This document shows positions 35,152 to 44,221 of a DNA stretch of 64,000 nucleotides, piece by piece (the stretch's first letter is position 1; each line of letters starts with the position of its first letter). The position numbers and the translations under genes were made by a program. Origin of the DNA: DATGPD01 sp041398565 (GTDB lineage Bacteria; Planctomycetota; UBA1135; UBA2386); assembly GCA_041398565.1 (NCBI GenBank), contig JAWKUN010000003.1:744001-808000 (forward strand), in the 5' to 3' direction. The notes under the pieces are model-generated. The model searched no databases, was not told the origin of the DNA, and saw nothing but the letters and a program-made list of their open reading frames with translations.

Positions 35152-37674
35152 TCACCTCAGGGCGTCGTCGCAGACGGCCAGCAAGCGCTCGCACTCGGCG
35201 GCGACGAACATCGTCATCATGTCGGGTTCGCGATCGCGGAGCGGGCGAACCAGGTCGAGTCCGCGCTGGGCGATCTCGCGCGCCTCGGTGAACAGTTGTC
35301 GGGCAGCCCTTGGGTCGTCGCTGTACTTGCCCTGGATCGCGAGGTGGTCGGCCAAGCGTTGGCAGGCGGAGCCGAGCGATGTCGCGAGTCCGGCATTGCT
35401 GTTGTCGAGATCGATCAAGCGCTCCAGTTCGAGGTAGGCCCAGCGCATGTGCTCCTCGCCGCGTGCGTGCTCGCCCATGCTGGCGAGCGAGTAGCCGTAG
35501 TGGGTGCGCAGAATCGCGAACAGCTGCCGCAGGGGGACGTCTTCGGGGTGGTCGAGAGCGATCTCGAGGACTTCGCAGCCGCGCTCGAAGGCGGCGTGCG
35601 CGGCGGCGTGGTCCTGGCGCACGCCCTCGATCATCGCGATGCGGTTGTAGATGCTGCCGAGCTCGAGGCTGGTGCGCGCGTCGGGCGCTGCGCCAGCCAG
35701 GAGGGCGAAACGGAGGTCGCGGGCGCGGCCGAACATGGTCACGGCGTTCGCCAGGTCGCCGCGGGCGTTGGCGAGCTCGGCCAATTGCGTGACGTAGGCG
35801 GCCTCGACGCGACGCAGGTCACGTCCCGCGGCAGGCGGGGCAGCGCGCAAGCGCTCGAGGGTGCGGCCGACCAGATCGAAGTGCGCGGTGGCGGCGCGGA
35901 TGTCGTGGTGCAGGTCGAACTCGAGGGAGCCGCGCGCCAGTTCGACGTCGACCAGCAGGTACAGAGCTTCCAAGTTCAGCGCCTCGGGGACGTCGGGACC
36001 CTCGGCCAGGACCTGGTCCAAGTAGGAGCGGGCGCGGGCGTAGCTGTCTCGCGCGTCCTGGCGCGAGCCGACGTGACCGGAGAAGCTGCCGCCCTGCACG
36101 TCTCCCAGCTCGAGGTGGGCGCGTGCCAGCGACAGGCGGGTCGGCGCGTCCATGGGCACGCTCTGTTCGACGTAGCGCAGCTGGCGTATCGCCTGCTCGA
36201 TGAGTTCGCGGCGCAGCGCCGTGGCCTGCGGCGTGCCGACGAGACGCTCCGGCAGGTCGAGGATGTTGCGCATCGCCATCGCGAACACGCGCCGCATGGC
36301 GTCGGCCTTCTGCTCACCCTCCGTGACGGCGCGCCGCTCGGCGAGGCGGGCACGCACCGCGTACACCAGGCTGGTGGCGCCGCCGAGCGTCGCCACACCC
36401 ACGAGGGCCAGGATGCTGGCCACGAGGCCGCGCCGTCGCTTCGCCAGCATCCGTAGTTGGTAGGCGAACGTCGGCGGCCGCGCGTTCACCGGCTCCCGAC
36501 GTAGGTAGCGGCCGAGGTCGTCGCCGAGGGCGCCGGCAGTCGGGTAGCGCCGCTCGCGCTCCTTGGCCAGCGCGGTGCCGAGGATCAGCTCGAGGTCCGG
36601 GTCGGCGCTGGGCAAGGCCTGGCGCAGCGGCAACGGATCGGCCTCGCTCAGGATCCGAGCCACTTCCGGCAGGCCCTTGCCAGCCAGCGCGAAGGGCAGC
36701 TGCCCCGCCAACAGCTCGTAGATCACCATGCCGAGGGCATGCACGTCGGTGCGGGTGTCGACCCGGTCGCGCTCGCCGCGAACCTGCTCGGGGCTCATGT
36801 AGCGAAACGTGCCGATCAGTTCGCCGGTGCGCGTCATGCTGCTCGGTGCTTCTCCTTCGCACCCCAGGGTGCGGGCGATGCCGAAGTCGATGACCTTGAC
36901 TCGGCCGTGCTGGTCGACCAGCAGGTTCTGCGGCTTGATGTCGCGATGCACCACGCCGAGTTCGTGTGCGTGCTGGATCGCCGTGCACGCTTGGATCGCG
37001 ACCTCGAGGATCTCCCGCTCGCTGCGTGCGTGTGCCGCGGCCCACTGGTGCAGCGCTCGAGCCCCCTCCACGAACTCCATGGCGAAGAAGGGCCAGCGCA
37101 TGGTGCCCAAGGCGGAGGTGACTTCGTGCACCGAAGCCTCGTAGATCTGGGCGATGCCGGGGTGATGCAGGCGCCCGAGCAGCTCCGCCTCGTGGCGAAA
37201 GCGCCGCTCGGTGTCCTCGCCCCACACCGCCGCCGAGAACAGCTTGAGCGCCACCCGGCGGCGCGGCGCGTCCTGTTCGGCCAGCAGGACCGTACCCATG
37301 CCGCCGTGGCCGAGCAGCTCGACCACGCGGTAGGATCCGATCCGCGAGCCGCCGCCGAGCGCCGCCGCGGCAGACTGCAGGATGGTGAGGTGCGCTCGGT
37401 CGGGCTCCAACTTGCCGGCGCTCGACTCGGCCTCGCGCAGCAGCTCGGTCACCTCGCGGCAGACGTCGGGCGTGGCAGAGGCCAGACGCGCCGCGCGCGC
37501 GTCCGCGCCGAGATCGAGGCACTCCTCGAAGAGCGCGCGCACGGCCGGCCATCCAGCCTTCAGCGGTGGAGCCTGGCTCCATCCGCTGCAAGGCTGGAGC
37601 GATGGGTGACGATTTCGTTCGTCCGGCCATTGCGACTTCGGCCCGGACTCGCTGGCTGACATCGGCCGCATCAT
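35152..37674 (-). CDS. membrane Ser/Thr protein kinase with C-terminal helical repeats
   Basis: 840 residues from ATG 37674. Kinase domain about 115-395: G-loop LLGHGGMGTV, the invariant Lys in VALKLF, catalytic HRDIKPQN (243-250), DFG (263-265) and MSPEQ. A membrane helix at 416-438 separates it from about 400 residues of TPR-like helices. Residues 44-90 (VRALFEECLDLGADARAARL and on) match the usual N-terminal helix of planctomycete kinases. The ~43 residues before that are encoded by palindromic repeat B1 and flanks, so GTG near 37546 could be the true start. It is the last gene of the ECF/caspase locus. Confidence 0.88.
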   Translation of the reverse strand: MMRPMSASESGPKSQWPDERNRHPSLQPCSGWSQAPPLKAGWPAVRALFEECLDLGADARAARLASATPDVCREVTELLREAESSAGKLEPDRAHLTILQSAAAALGGGSRIGSYRVVELLGHGGMGTVLLAEQDAPRRRVALKLFSAAVWGEDTERRFRHEAELLGRLHHPGIAQIYEASVHEVTSALGTMRWPFFAMEFVEGARALHQWAAAHARSEREILEVAIQACTAIQHAHELGVVHRDIKPQNLLVDQHGRVKVIDFGIARTLGCEGEAPSSMTRTGELIGTFRYMSPEQVRGERDRVDTRTDVHALGMVIYELLAGQLPFALAGKGLPEVARILSEADPLPLRQALPSADPDLELILGTALAKERERRYPTAGALGDDLGRYLRREPVNARPPTFAYQLRMLAKRRRGLVASILALVGVATLGGATSLVYAVRARLAERRAVTEGEQKADAMRRVFAMAMRNILDLPERLVGTPQATALRRELIEQAIRQLRYVEQSVPMDAPTRLSLARAHLELGDVQGGSFSGHVGSRQDARDSYARARSYLDQVLAEGPDVPEALNLEALYLLVDVELARGSLEFDLHHDIRAATAHFDLVGRTLERLRAAPPAAGRDLRRVEAAYVTQLAELANARGDLANAVTMFGRARDLRFALLAGAAPDARTSLELGSIYNRIAMIEGVRQDHAAAHAAFERGCEVLEIALDHPEDVPLRQLFAILRTHYGYSLASMGEHARGEEHMRWAYLELERLIDLDNSNAGLATSLGSACQRLADHLAIQGKYSDDPRAARQLFTEAREIAQRGLDLVRPLRDREPDMMTMFVAAECERLLAVCDDALR
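37549..37605 (-). repeat. family B palindromic repeat, copy B1
   Basis: A 57-bp imperfect palindrome: CCATC and CCAGCCTT on the left pair with AAGGCTGG and GATGG on the right around the core CAGCGG/CCGCTG and GGAGCC/GGCTCC. It lies in the 5' coding end of the kinase, read as the peptide around HPSLQPCSGWSQAPPL. Confidence 0.9.
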
Positions 37675-37816
37675 GCCGCCCTGGGCCCCGGCGCGGGGAT
37701 CGGGATCGGAAACGCACCTGGCTGCGCGCGGCGTGACACAGGTTCCGCCGCGAGAGGATGCGAGACCCTGGCCGGCGGCCGGGATTCGTTTTCCGCAGAC
37801 GCCTCGAGGGAGGGGC

Positions 37817-39502
37817 TCATCGTTGCCGGTAGGGAGGAATCAGCAGCTTCACGCAACGGAATCCGACGGTGTTGATCAAGTAGCCGGAGTCCACCGGCAT
37901 CGGGTCGAACGCGACCCTGGGGTCGGCCGGGGCGTGGCGGCGCGAGACGACCTGGGTGCCGCCGCGGACGATGGCGCGCGGCGCCGCGGCGCGCCGGGCG
38001 TCGTCGTCCACCTCGCACAGCTCGCGCACGGACCCTCCCATTCCCTCGACCCCGAAGTGCGAGCGGTCCGCCGGGTGGGCACCCGTGGGCGGAGGGACCG
38101 GTCCGACCGGCAGCATCTCGCGCAGCGGTTGGTCACCCCAGGGGAACTCGGTCGGCCGGCCCGTCTGCGGGTCATAGCCCGCAGCGACCTCCCACTCGGC
38201 CTCGGTCGGGAGCTGCTTGTGGCCGGCCCAGAGCGCGAACGCACGCGCCTCGTCGAGATCGACGCCGGTGACCGGCAGCTCCGGGCTCCTCGCCATCTCG
38301 GGAGGCGGATTGCGCAGGGTCCGTCCCTGCGCGTCGAGGAAGCGGCGGAAACGCCGCCAGTCGACCTCGTAGCGGTCGATGAGGAACGGCTCGACGCGCA
38401 CGTCCTGCTCGCCACGGCGCACGGTCGCGCCGGCGACCAGCATCATCTCGACTCGCTGCCCACCTTCCAGCGACCAGTAGCGGTAGCGACCTCCTTCGGT
38501 GGGCTCGGCCTTCACGTACTTGGGCAGTCGGTAGCCAGGCGGGGCTCCCGGCTCGCCGGCGAGGGTCACGGCACTCTCCCCGTCGACCCGATCGCGCACG
38601 AACACGAACTGACCGTTGTGCCTCGGGTCGAGGGGGTGGCGGGCGAACACCGGCTGCTGCGCGCGGCGGCCTTCGCCGTGGAAAGGCGTGTCGGTCATGA
38701 CCGCCCGCATGACGTAGTCGGCCAGGCTGACCGCGGGCAGGAAGTGCTCACCGTGCGCCTGCAGTCCACCGAGCAGGTGGTAGGCGAAGATCGAGTGACC
38801 GTCGCGCCCGTCGTCTGCCACCGGCTCGTCGTTGCCGCTGGTCAGGATGTGACTCGAACTCGTCTCGTGCAGGCTCTTGATCCAGGTGGGGGTGGCGGCT
38901 TGCGGGGCGGTGCTCTCGCGCATCGTCAGCCGTCCGGCGTAGCAGCTGTCGGAGATGAGGAGCACGTGACGCGCCGGGATCCGTGCCGTGGCGCGGTTCA
39001 GTTCCTGCGCCGACAGCCAGTTCCACCAGCGGTGCTGCGCGCCCGGCGGTTCGTGCGTGACCCAGAAGCCCTCCTCGCTGGTCGTGCCCGCCCACAGCTT
39101 GGTGCCGTGGCCGGCGTAGAAGATCAGCAGGTTGTCGTTCGGTTCCAGCTCCTGCGCCAATCGGTCGAGCTCCGCGAGGATGTTGGTTCGGCTGGCCTGG
39201 TCGTCGAGCAGCAGGCGCGGCTCGCAGAAGCCGTACTCCTGGGTGAGGACCGCCGCCAGCGCACGCACATCCGCGCCGGCGGTGCGCAGGTCGACTTCGT
39301 GGCCTTCGTAGCGCTCGATGCCGATCAGAAGTGCGTGGTAGTCGCCGAAGCTGTACCGCTCCCCACCGAGATCGGCTGTGACGGTGCGGCGTGCGGCGAC
39401 GACCCCGACTTCGCGGGTGGGGTGCTCCGCCTGGGCGGCCGCGCGGCCAGCCACGAGGCAGGCCAGGGTCGCCGCGAGCCGGCTCAGCGATGCTCGAACC
39501 AT
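37817..39502 (-). CDS. secreted caspase-like protease fused to FGE/SUMF1-type domain
   Basis: 561 residues. Signal peptide (LSRLAATLACLVAGRAAAQA), then a C14 caspase fold: LLIGIERYEG, catalytic His132 in FYAGHGTK and Cys187 in ISDSCYAG. Residues about 340-555 form a formylglycine-generating-enzyme-type domain (RVEPFLIDRYEV, LPTEAEWEVAAGY, VEGMGGSVRELCE, VGFRCVK). The FGE part lacks obvious active cysteines and may be a binding module. Exported location is inferred from the signal. Its start overlaps the DUF4384 lipoprotein gene by 19 bases. Confidence 0.87.
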   Translation of the reverse strand: MVRASLSRLAATLACLVAGRAAAQAEHPTREVGVVAARRTVTADLGGERYSFGDYHALLIGIERYEGHEVDLRTAGADVRALAAVLTQEYGFCEPRLLLDDQASRTNILAELDRLAQELEPNDNLLIFYAGHGTKLWAGTTSEEGFWVTHEPPGAQHRWWNWLSAQELNRATARIPARHVLLISDSCYAGRLTMRESTAPQAATPTWIKSLHETSSSHILTSGNDEPVADDGRDGHSIFAYHLLGGLQAHGEHFLPAVSLADYVMRAVMTDTPFHGEGRRAQQPVFARHPLDPRHNGQFVFVRDRVDGESAVTLAGEPGAPPGYRLPKYVKAEPTEGGRYRYWSLEGGQRVEMMLVAGATVRRGEQDVRVEPFLIDRYEVDWRRFRRFLDAQGRTLRNPPPEMARSPELPVTGVDLDEARAFALWAGHKQLPTEAEWEVAAGYDPQTGRPTEFPWGDQPLREMLPVGPVPPPTGAHPADRSHFGVEGMGGSVRELCEVDDDARRAAAPRAIVRGGTQVVSRRHAPADPRVAFDPMPVDSGYLINTVGFRCVKLLIPPYRQR

Positions 39503-40290
39503 CGGGTCAACACCAGAGCGCTGCCGGCGGCCTCGAGGAAGGCCTGGGTGTCGAACTGCGCGCGGCCGTCGCCGACCTGCACCTGCGCCGTGTCGCCGGC
39601 CTGGCGCGACGCGACGCCCAGCTCGATGAAGTCGTCCTCGAGCGACGTGACGTGCCGCGGATCGGAGAGCGTCGGCCGCTGGCGGCCGATGAACGGCTGC
39701 AGCGCGTGCTCGAGGTCCAAGCGCCGTTCGCGCGCGGCGACGAAGTAGATCGTCTCGACGCCGAGATGCTCGTCGACCGCGTAGGCCTGATCGAGCGGCC
39801 CCGGCGGTAGGAAGGTCTCGGCGCCGGCGCGCGTCGACTGGCCGACGCCGGTCTCCGGGTGCAGCACCTGCACGAATCCGGTGCTGTCGACGAGCACCAC
39901 GTACACGTAGCAGGCGGCGCTGGGGCGGAAGAAGATCTTGAAGCGGTCGCTGTCCTCGAGGTTGCCGCGCCAGTGCAGCTCCTCGCCGTTGGCCATGGCG
40001 GCGGGCACGACCTGGTCGCCGTGGTCTTCCTGGCGCAACAGGGCGACCTCGAGCTTCAGCGGCGTCTCGGCCGCGGTCCGGCCGTCGGACGGCTGTTTGC
40101 GCAGTGCCGCGGTCAGATCCTCGACCAGCTTGCCGTACTTGGGGTCGTAGTTGCCGACGGCCGTGGCGAGTAGACGGCCAGCGAAGGGCAGGACCGTTTC
40201 GCACGCGACGGTGCCGAGCAAGAGCGCACTGGCAGCCATCCAGGCCGTGCGACGACGCGGGTGGACGCGGTCGACGACAGTGGTGGTCAT
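39484..40290 (-). CDS. DUF4384 lipoprotein
   Basis: 268 residues from ATG 40290, whose ATGA overlaps the stop of the caspase-DUF4384 gene. A lipobox follows a basic start (LLLGTVACETV). The DUF4384 part is residues about 95-180 (FKIFFRPSAACYVYVVLVDS, then QVLHPETGVG). DUF4384 also forms the C-terminal domain of the upstream caspase, so this looks like a membrane-tethered partner or decoy. Function unknown. Confidence 0.8.
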   Translation of the reverse strand: MTTTVVDRVHPRRRTAWMAASALLLGTVACETVLPFAGRLLATAVGNYDPKYGKLVEDLTAALRKQPSDGRTAAETPLKLEVALLRQEDHGDQVVPAAMANGEELHWRGNLEDSDRFKIFFRPSAACYVYVVLVDSTGFVQVLHPETGVGQSTRAGAETFLPPGPLDQAYAVDEHLGVETIYFVAARERRLDLEHALQPFIGRQRPTLSDPRHVTSLEDDFIELGVASRQAGDTAQVQVGDGRAQFDTQAFLEAAGSALVLTRWFEHR

Positions 40291-42689
40291 CGTCCCGCCT
40301 CCGCCACGTCGAAGCTCACCGACGCTGCGCGCCAATCGCCGCCGTTCTGGGGCGTTGCCGCTTCGTCGTCACGGCCCTCCCCGGCGCCGCCGCCGTCGCT
40401 CACCTGCGGGCGGCGCCGCGGCCGGTTCGTCACCACCCCGACACCCATCACGCCGACCTCGCGCAGGGACACGCGCGTCAGGTCGTCGCGCAAGCGGCGC
40501 AGGACGTCGTCGACCGCCGACGGGTCGTCGGGCGCGGCCTGCTGCCGAGCGCGCGCTTCGCGAACCGCATCGCGGATGCGTTGGGCGGTGGCGAGCTCGG
40601 TGCACGCGAAGGCGCGGATCGTCTCGTGGCCGGACGTCAGGAAGGGCAGGAGGAAGCCGGCCTGGCAATCGTCGCGCACCGCGTCGGGAATGCTGACGCG
40701 GACGCCGCCGGGGATCAGGCCGTCGGGGAGGTAGCCGTTCTCCTCCGACATCTCGTTGGGGAACAGCAGATTGAGCACGCCGCGCGCATCGACGTCGACG
40801 ATCGTCACGTAGCACTGCCGGTCCACCTCGACGTGCACCTGCAGGCAGTTGCGCGCGCTGACGCCGTCTTCCTCGCGGTAGGTGTGGTAGCCGGCGTCGA
40901 GGGGCGGGCGCCGTTTCGGGCGCATGACTCCGACTTCGCGGTCCTCGACGGTGCTGCCGAACAGGTCGGTGGAGATGCTGACCCGGAGCGTCGACGTCGG
41001 ATTCTGCAGGGCCAGGAGTTGGGTCGCGGTCAACGTGCGGGCCACGACGCGCGCCGCGTCCTCCAGGGTGTCGCGCACGTCGACGGCCGTCCGTTCGTCG
41101 CCGGCCAGGACCTCGTAGCGACCCGACGCTCCCTCCTTGCGCAGGACGAAGCTGGCCATGGTGCCGGGATCGGATGGAACGAGCCGAGCCCGCGGCGTGA
41201 ACTGACGCAGTGCCGCGCGCGCACGCTGCTGATCGGCCACAGGCACCTGCAGCTTGACGGGCACGTCGACGCGGCCGTCGCCGGGCGCGATGCGTACCGC
41301 GCGGCAGTCGTCGTAGGCTCGTGTCCGTGAGTCGTCGCCCTGCAGTACGAGCCGGGCGTCGTCGCCGTCATGGCCTTCGATCGTGCCCCATGCCAGGGCG
41401 CCACCGGCCGCGAACGCGGTCTCGCCGGGACCGAACAGAGCCCAGCAACTGCCGACGGCAGCACCCAGGCGCGCGCCATCCTGCAAGCGCACGTGCTCAC
41501 CGCTGCCGTGCGCCGACAACCAGGGAAGGCGTGCGCCGTGGCCGGGGCGCGGCATCGGCAGCAGTGGGCTCTGCCAGCGGCGCTTGCTCTCGAGCGGGTC
41601 GTGGAAGCCGACGAAGGCGAAGGTGGGCGTCGAGGCTCGGTGCGCACAGCCGAGGCCGTCGACGATGTCGCGGTAGACGGCGAGGGACTGCACTTCGCAG
41701 CTGGCGACCGAGCAGCGGCTGAGGTCGCCTTCGCCGGGCAGCGGCTGCTCGGCGAGCACGCGCGCGAGCGCCAGGGTGAAGAGGCCGTGCGGGGCGCCTT
41801 CGACGGGCCCGTCGAGGGCGGGCTCGCGCGGCAGGGCGGACGTGATCAAGAGGTAGGGTGAGCCGCCGCGACGTCGCACCACCTGGAGGTTGCGGTAGCG
41901 TTCGCCATGCGGGTCGGGCGGCAGGTCGCGTGTGCGCAAGGCGGTGGTCTCGCGCGTCCCGGTGCCGGAGTGGCAGGCGTCCAGCGAGATCACGCACTGC
42001 GCCGCGCGGTCGAGCCCGGCCAGCAGGTCGTCGATCTCGTCGTCGACGATGTCGATCACTTCGCCATGTCGGCTGTCGGACGCCACCAGGGTCTCGTCGA
42101 GGCCGTCGTCCTGCTCGTCGCCGTTCTGATCTGCCTGCTGCGAGCCGTGTCCGGAGTAGTGCACGAACAAGAAGTCGTCGGGGCCCGTGGCCGTGACCAC
42201 CTCGCGCAGGCGGTCGAGGATGGCGGCGCGGGTGGCCTGCCTGTCGAGCAGCACCTCCACTTCGTCGAACCCGTAGCGTCGCTCGAGCACGTGCCGCAGC
42301 AGCAGGACGTCGTTCTCGCAACCGCGCAGGTCGGGAATGTCGGGGTTCACGTAGTCGTTGATGCCGATCAGCAGCGCGCGCCGTCGGCCGTGCGGCGTCG
42401 GAGCCTGCGGGCTGGGCAGCGCCAGCCAGCCAGCGGTGGAGCCTGGCTCCATTCGCGCCGAGGCTGGTGCGATGGCCGGCGAACTCGGTCGTTCGACCCG
42501 CCAGCGTTCAGCGGTGGAGCCCGGCTCCATTCGCGCCGAGGCTGGTGCGATGGCCGGCGAACGCGGTCGTCCGGCCCGCCAGCGTTCAGCGGTGGAGCCC
42601 GGCTCCATCCGCTGCAAGGCTGGCGCGATGGGCGGCGACATATGTCGTCCGCCCATCAAGGACATGAGCAGCGTGGACAGGAAGAGCAT
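40287..42689 (-). CDS. caspase-like protease with C-terminal DUF4384
   Basis: 800 residues. The C14 fold opens at 103 (RRALLIGINDYVNPDIPDLR), with His181 in VHYSGHGSQ and Cys239 in SLDACHSGTG, an intact dyad of the metacaspase/orthocaspase type (Arg/Lys cutters in known relatives). DUF4384 lies near 620-710 (VEVDRQCYVTIVDVDARGVL, LLFPNEMSEENG). No signal peptide is sure; the first 11 residues are hydrophobic. Residues 15-88 are three 26-residue units made by repeats B2-B4. An internal ATG in the last unit would give a protein without two of them. Confidence 0.88.
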   Translation of the reverse strand: MLFLSTLLMSLMGGRHMSPPIAPALQRMEPGSTAERWRAGRPRSPAIAPASARMEPGSTAERWRVERPSSPAIAPASARMEPGSTAGWLALPSPQAPTPHGRRRALLIGINDYVNPDIPDLRGCENDVLLLRHVLERRYGFDEVEVLLDRQATRAAILDRLREVVTATGPDDFLFVHYSGHGSQQADQNGDEQDDGLDETLVASDSRHGEVIDIVDDEIDDLLAGLDRAAQCVISLDACHSGTGTRETTALRTRDLPPDPHGERYRNLQVVRRRGGSPYLLITSALPREPALDGPVEGAPHGLFTLALARVLAEQPLPGEGDLSRCSVASCEVQSLAVYRDIVDGLGCAHRASTPTFAFVGFHDPLESKRRWQSPLLPMPRPGHGARLPWLSAHGSGEHVRLQDGARLGAAVGSCWALFGPGETAFAAGGALAWGTIEGHDGDDARLVLQGDDSRTRAYDDCRAVRIAPGDGRVDVPVKLQVPVADQQRARAALRQFTPRARLVPSDPGTMASFVLRKEGASGRYEVLAGDERTAVDVRDTLEDAARVVARTLTATQLLALQNPTSTLRVSISTDLFGSTVEDREVGVMRPKRRPPLDAGYHTYREEDGVSARNCLQVHVEVDRQCYVTIVDVDARGVLNLLFPNEMSEENGYLPDGLIPGGVRVSIPDAVRDDCQAGFLLPFLTSGHETIRAFACTELATAQRIRDAVREARARQQAAPDDPSAVDDVLRRLRDDLTRVSLREVGVMGVGVVTNRPRRRPQVSDGGGAGEGRDDEAATPQNGGDWRAASVSFDVAEAGR
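42431..42475 (-). repeat. family B palindromic repeat, copy B2
   Basis: Core CAGCGGTGGAGCCTGGCTCC followed by ATTCGCGCCGAGGCTGGTGCGATGG. First unit of a three-unit tandem with a 78-bp period inside the caspase gene; the right arm differs from B1 (CGCGCCG for CGCTGCA), which weakens the outer stem. Confidence 0.85.
42501..42553 (-). repeat. family B palindromic repeat, copy B3
   Basis: Second tandem unit (core starts 42509), nearly the same as B2. The GGAGCC/GGCTCC inner stem is intact. It encodes the middle IAPASARMEPGSTAERW unit of the caspase N-terminus. Confidence 0.87.
42579..42631 (-). repeat. family B palindromic repeat, copy B4
   Basis: Third tandem unit (core starts 42587), with the right arm CCGCTGCAAGGCTGG as in B1. 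It encodes the first IAPALQRMEPGSTAERW unit. The same peptide is present but out of frame in the kinase gene at B1. Confidence 0.87.
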
Positions 42690-42703
42690 GGCGGAATCCA
42701 GGA

Positions 42704-44221
42704 TCAGGGCGGGGTGGTGATCACGGCGCGGCCCCGGCGGATGCCGCGCACGAAGTGGGCAGTCGAGGGTGAGCCGTAGTCGAGGCTGGCGCCGCTGGGC
42801 ACCGGCAGGAGCCAGCCGTCCGGCTGGCGCAAGTGCGGTACCAGGCGATCGCCGACGGCGACGTGCACGACGCGGCGCAGTGGGTCGCCGTCGGCGCGCG
42901 CCGGATCGTCGGTGGCGGCGAGGTTGGACACGGTGCCGAGATCCTGCTCGCCCAGCGATCCGAGTCTGCCGGACACCGGATCGAGGTCGTGGCGCAGAAT
43001 CCGCGTCGCGCCGCCGATGGCGGTGCCGGTCGCGTACAGGAAGCCGCCGCTGGCGTCGACCTGCACTTGGTCGACCGACTCGAAGGCGCTGCAGCTACGG
43101 TTGATCTGCAGCACGCCGCCGTTGTCGCCGACGAAGTAGGCGCCCAGCTTCACCAGGCTCGAGCCAGGGTCGTTGAGCGCGGCGTACAGGAAGCGGCCGT
43201 TGGGATGCAGGGCGAATCGGCCGCCTTGCGTGGCGACGCACGGCATGGCAGCCTCGCCGGCGGCGAAGTCGATGCGCCCGTCGGCGTCCAGGCCGAAGTC
43301 GCGCAAGGCGAAGCCGGAGCCCTGGTCTTCGGACAGGTACAAGCGGCGACCGTCGGGGCGCACCGCCAGATCGCCGATCAAACCGCGCACCGTCGCTTGC
43401 GGGGTACCGAGGCTGCCGTCGGCCAGGATGGGCAGCAGAGTGAGCACGGTGAGCGTCTCCGCCGGGTGGCGCTCGACGACGTAGAGCATGCGCCCGAGCG
43501 GTTCGACGAACACGTCGAGGTCGGCGAACGCGCCGCCCACGTCGATGCGCCGCGGGTTCTGCGGAGTCGAGCCGAACTCAGCGTCGATCGGCTGCAGGCT
43601 GCCGGAGCAGGCGTCGAGGCGGTAGGCGTACAGGTCCACGGCGCCGGGACCGACGTCGCGCGCGAAGTAGACGTAGCCGCCGCCGGGGTGCAGCGCGCTC
43701 CGGTCGGGCGCGAACGGCAGCTCGCCACCGCCCACCGTGGCGAAGGTGGCGCTCACATCGTCGCCGACGATCCGATCGAGCGTGATCCGATCGACGGCGG
43801 TCGCCGTGCCGCGCACCCCGGCGCACACCACTGCTTCGGTGGCGAGGTCGACGGTGCTGCCGGCCACCGGCTGGTCGAGACGGAAGTCCCAGGTCACCGG
43901 TGCGCCGGAGATGCTGGCCTCGGTCTGCGCCGCGCGCACGCGTACGGCGTCGGCGCGCGACACCTCGATCTCGGCGCGGCTGCGCGGCGCCACGGTCTTG
44001 GCCGCGGGTGGCAGACTCGCTCCGGCCGCTCCGGTGCCGTCGAAGCGGACCACGACCTCGCGGTCGCTGTCGTTGACGATCACCAGGACCACGGTGTCGG
44101 TGCGTCCCTTGCCGTTGCGCAGCTCGTTGATACCGACGCCGATCGCCCCGGGACCGCAGGCGGCGACGGCGAGGGCGAGGATCGCGATCGTTCCGCGTCG
44201 ATGTCGTTGCGGGCGGCTCAT
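42704..44221 (-). CDS. beta-propeller (lactonase-like) lipoprotein
   Basis: 505 residues. Lipobox near the start (AILALAVAACGPG). From about 170 on there are repeats of the YVxxxxxxxLxxYxLD type (GGGYVYFARDVGPGAVDLYA, RFALHPNGRFLYAALND, GGFLYATGTAIG), as in 7-bladed lactonase-like propellers. Likely a surface ligand-binding or scaffold protein rather than an enzyme. Its ATG overlaps the upstream lipoprotein stop (44218-44221). Confidence 0.8.
   Translation of the reverse strand: MSRPQRHRRGTIAILALAVAACGPGAIGVGINELRNGKGRTDTVVLVIVNDSDREVVVRFDGTGAAGASLPPAAKTVAPRSRAEIEVSRADAVRVRAAQTEASISGAPVTWDFRLDQPVAGSTVDLATEAVVCAGVRGTATAVDRITLDRIVGDDVSATFATVGGGELPFAPDRSALHPGGGYVYFARDVGPGAVDLYAYRLDACSGSLQPIDAEFGSTPQNPRRIDVGGAFADLDVFVEPLGRMLYVVERHPAETLTVLTLLPILADGSLGTPQATVRGLIGDLAVRPDGRRLYLSEDQGSGFALRDFGLDADGRIDFAAGEAAMPCVATQGGRFALHPNGRFLYAALNDPGSSLVKLGAYFVGDNGGVLQINRSCSAFESVDQVQVDASGGFLYATGTAIGGATRILRHDLDPVSGRLGSLGEQDLGTVSNLAATDDPARADGDPLRRVVHVAVGDRLVPHLRQPDGWLLPVPSGASLDYGSPSTAHFVRGIRRGRAVITTPP

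Noticed and set aside
37673..39748. A 691-codon plus-strand frame antisense to the caspase-FGE gene
   Set aside because: No motifs and the same shadow composition; the minus-strand reading has an intact caspase dyad.
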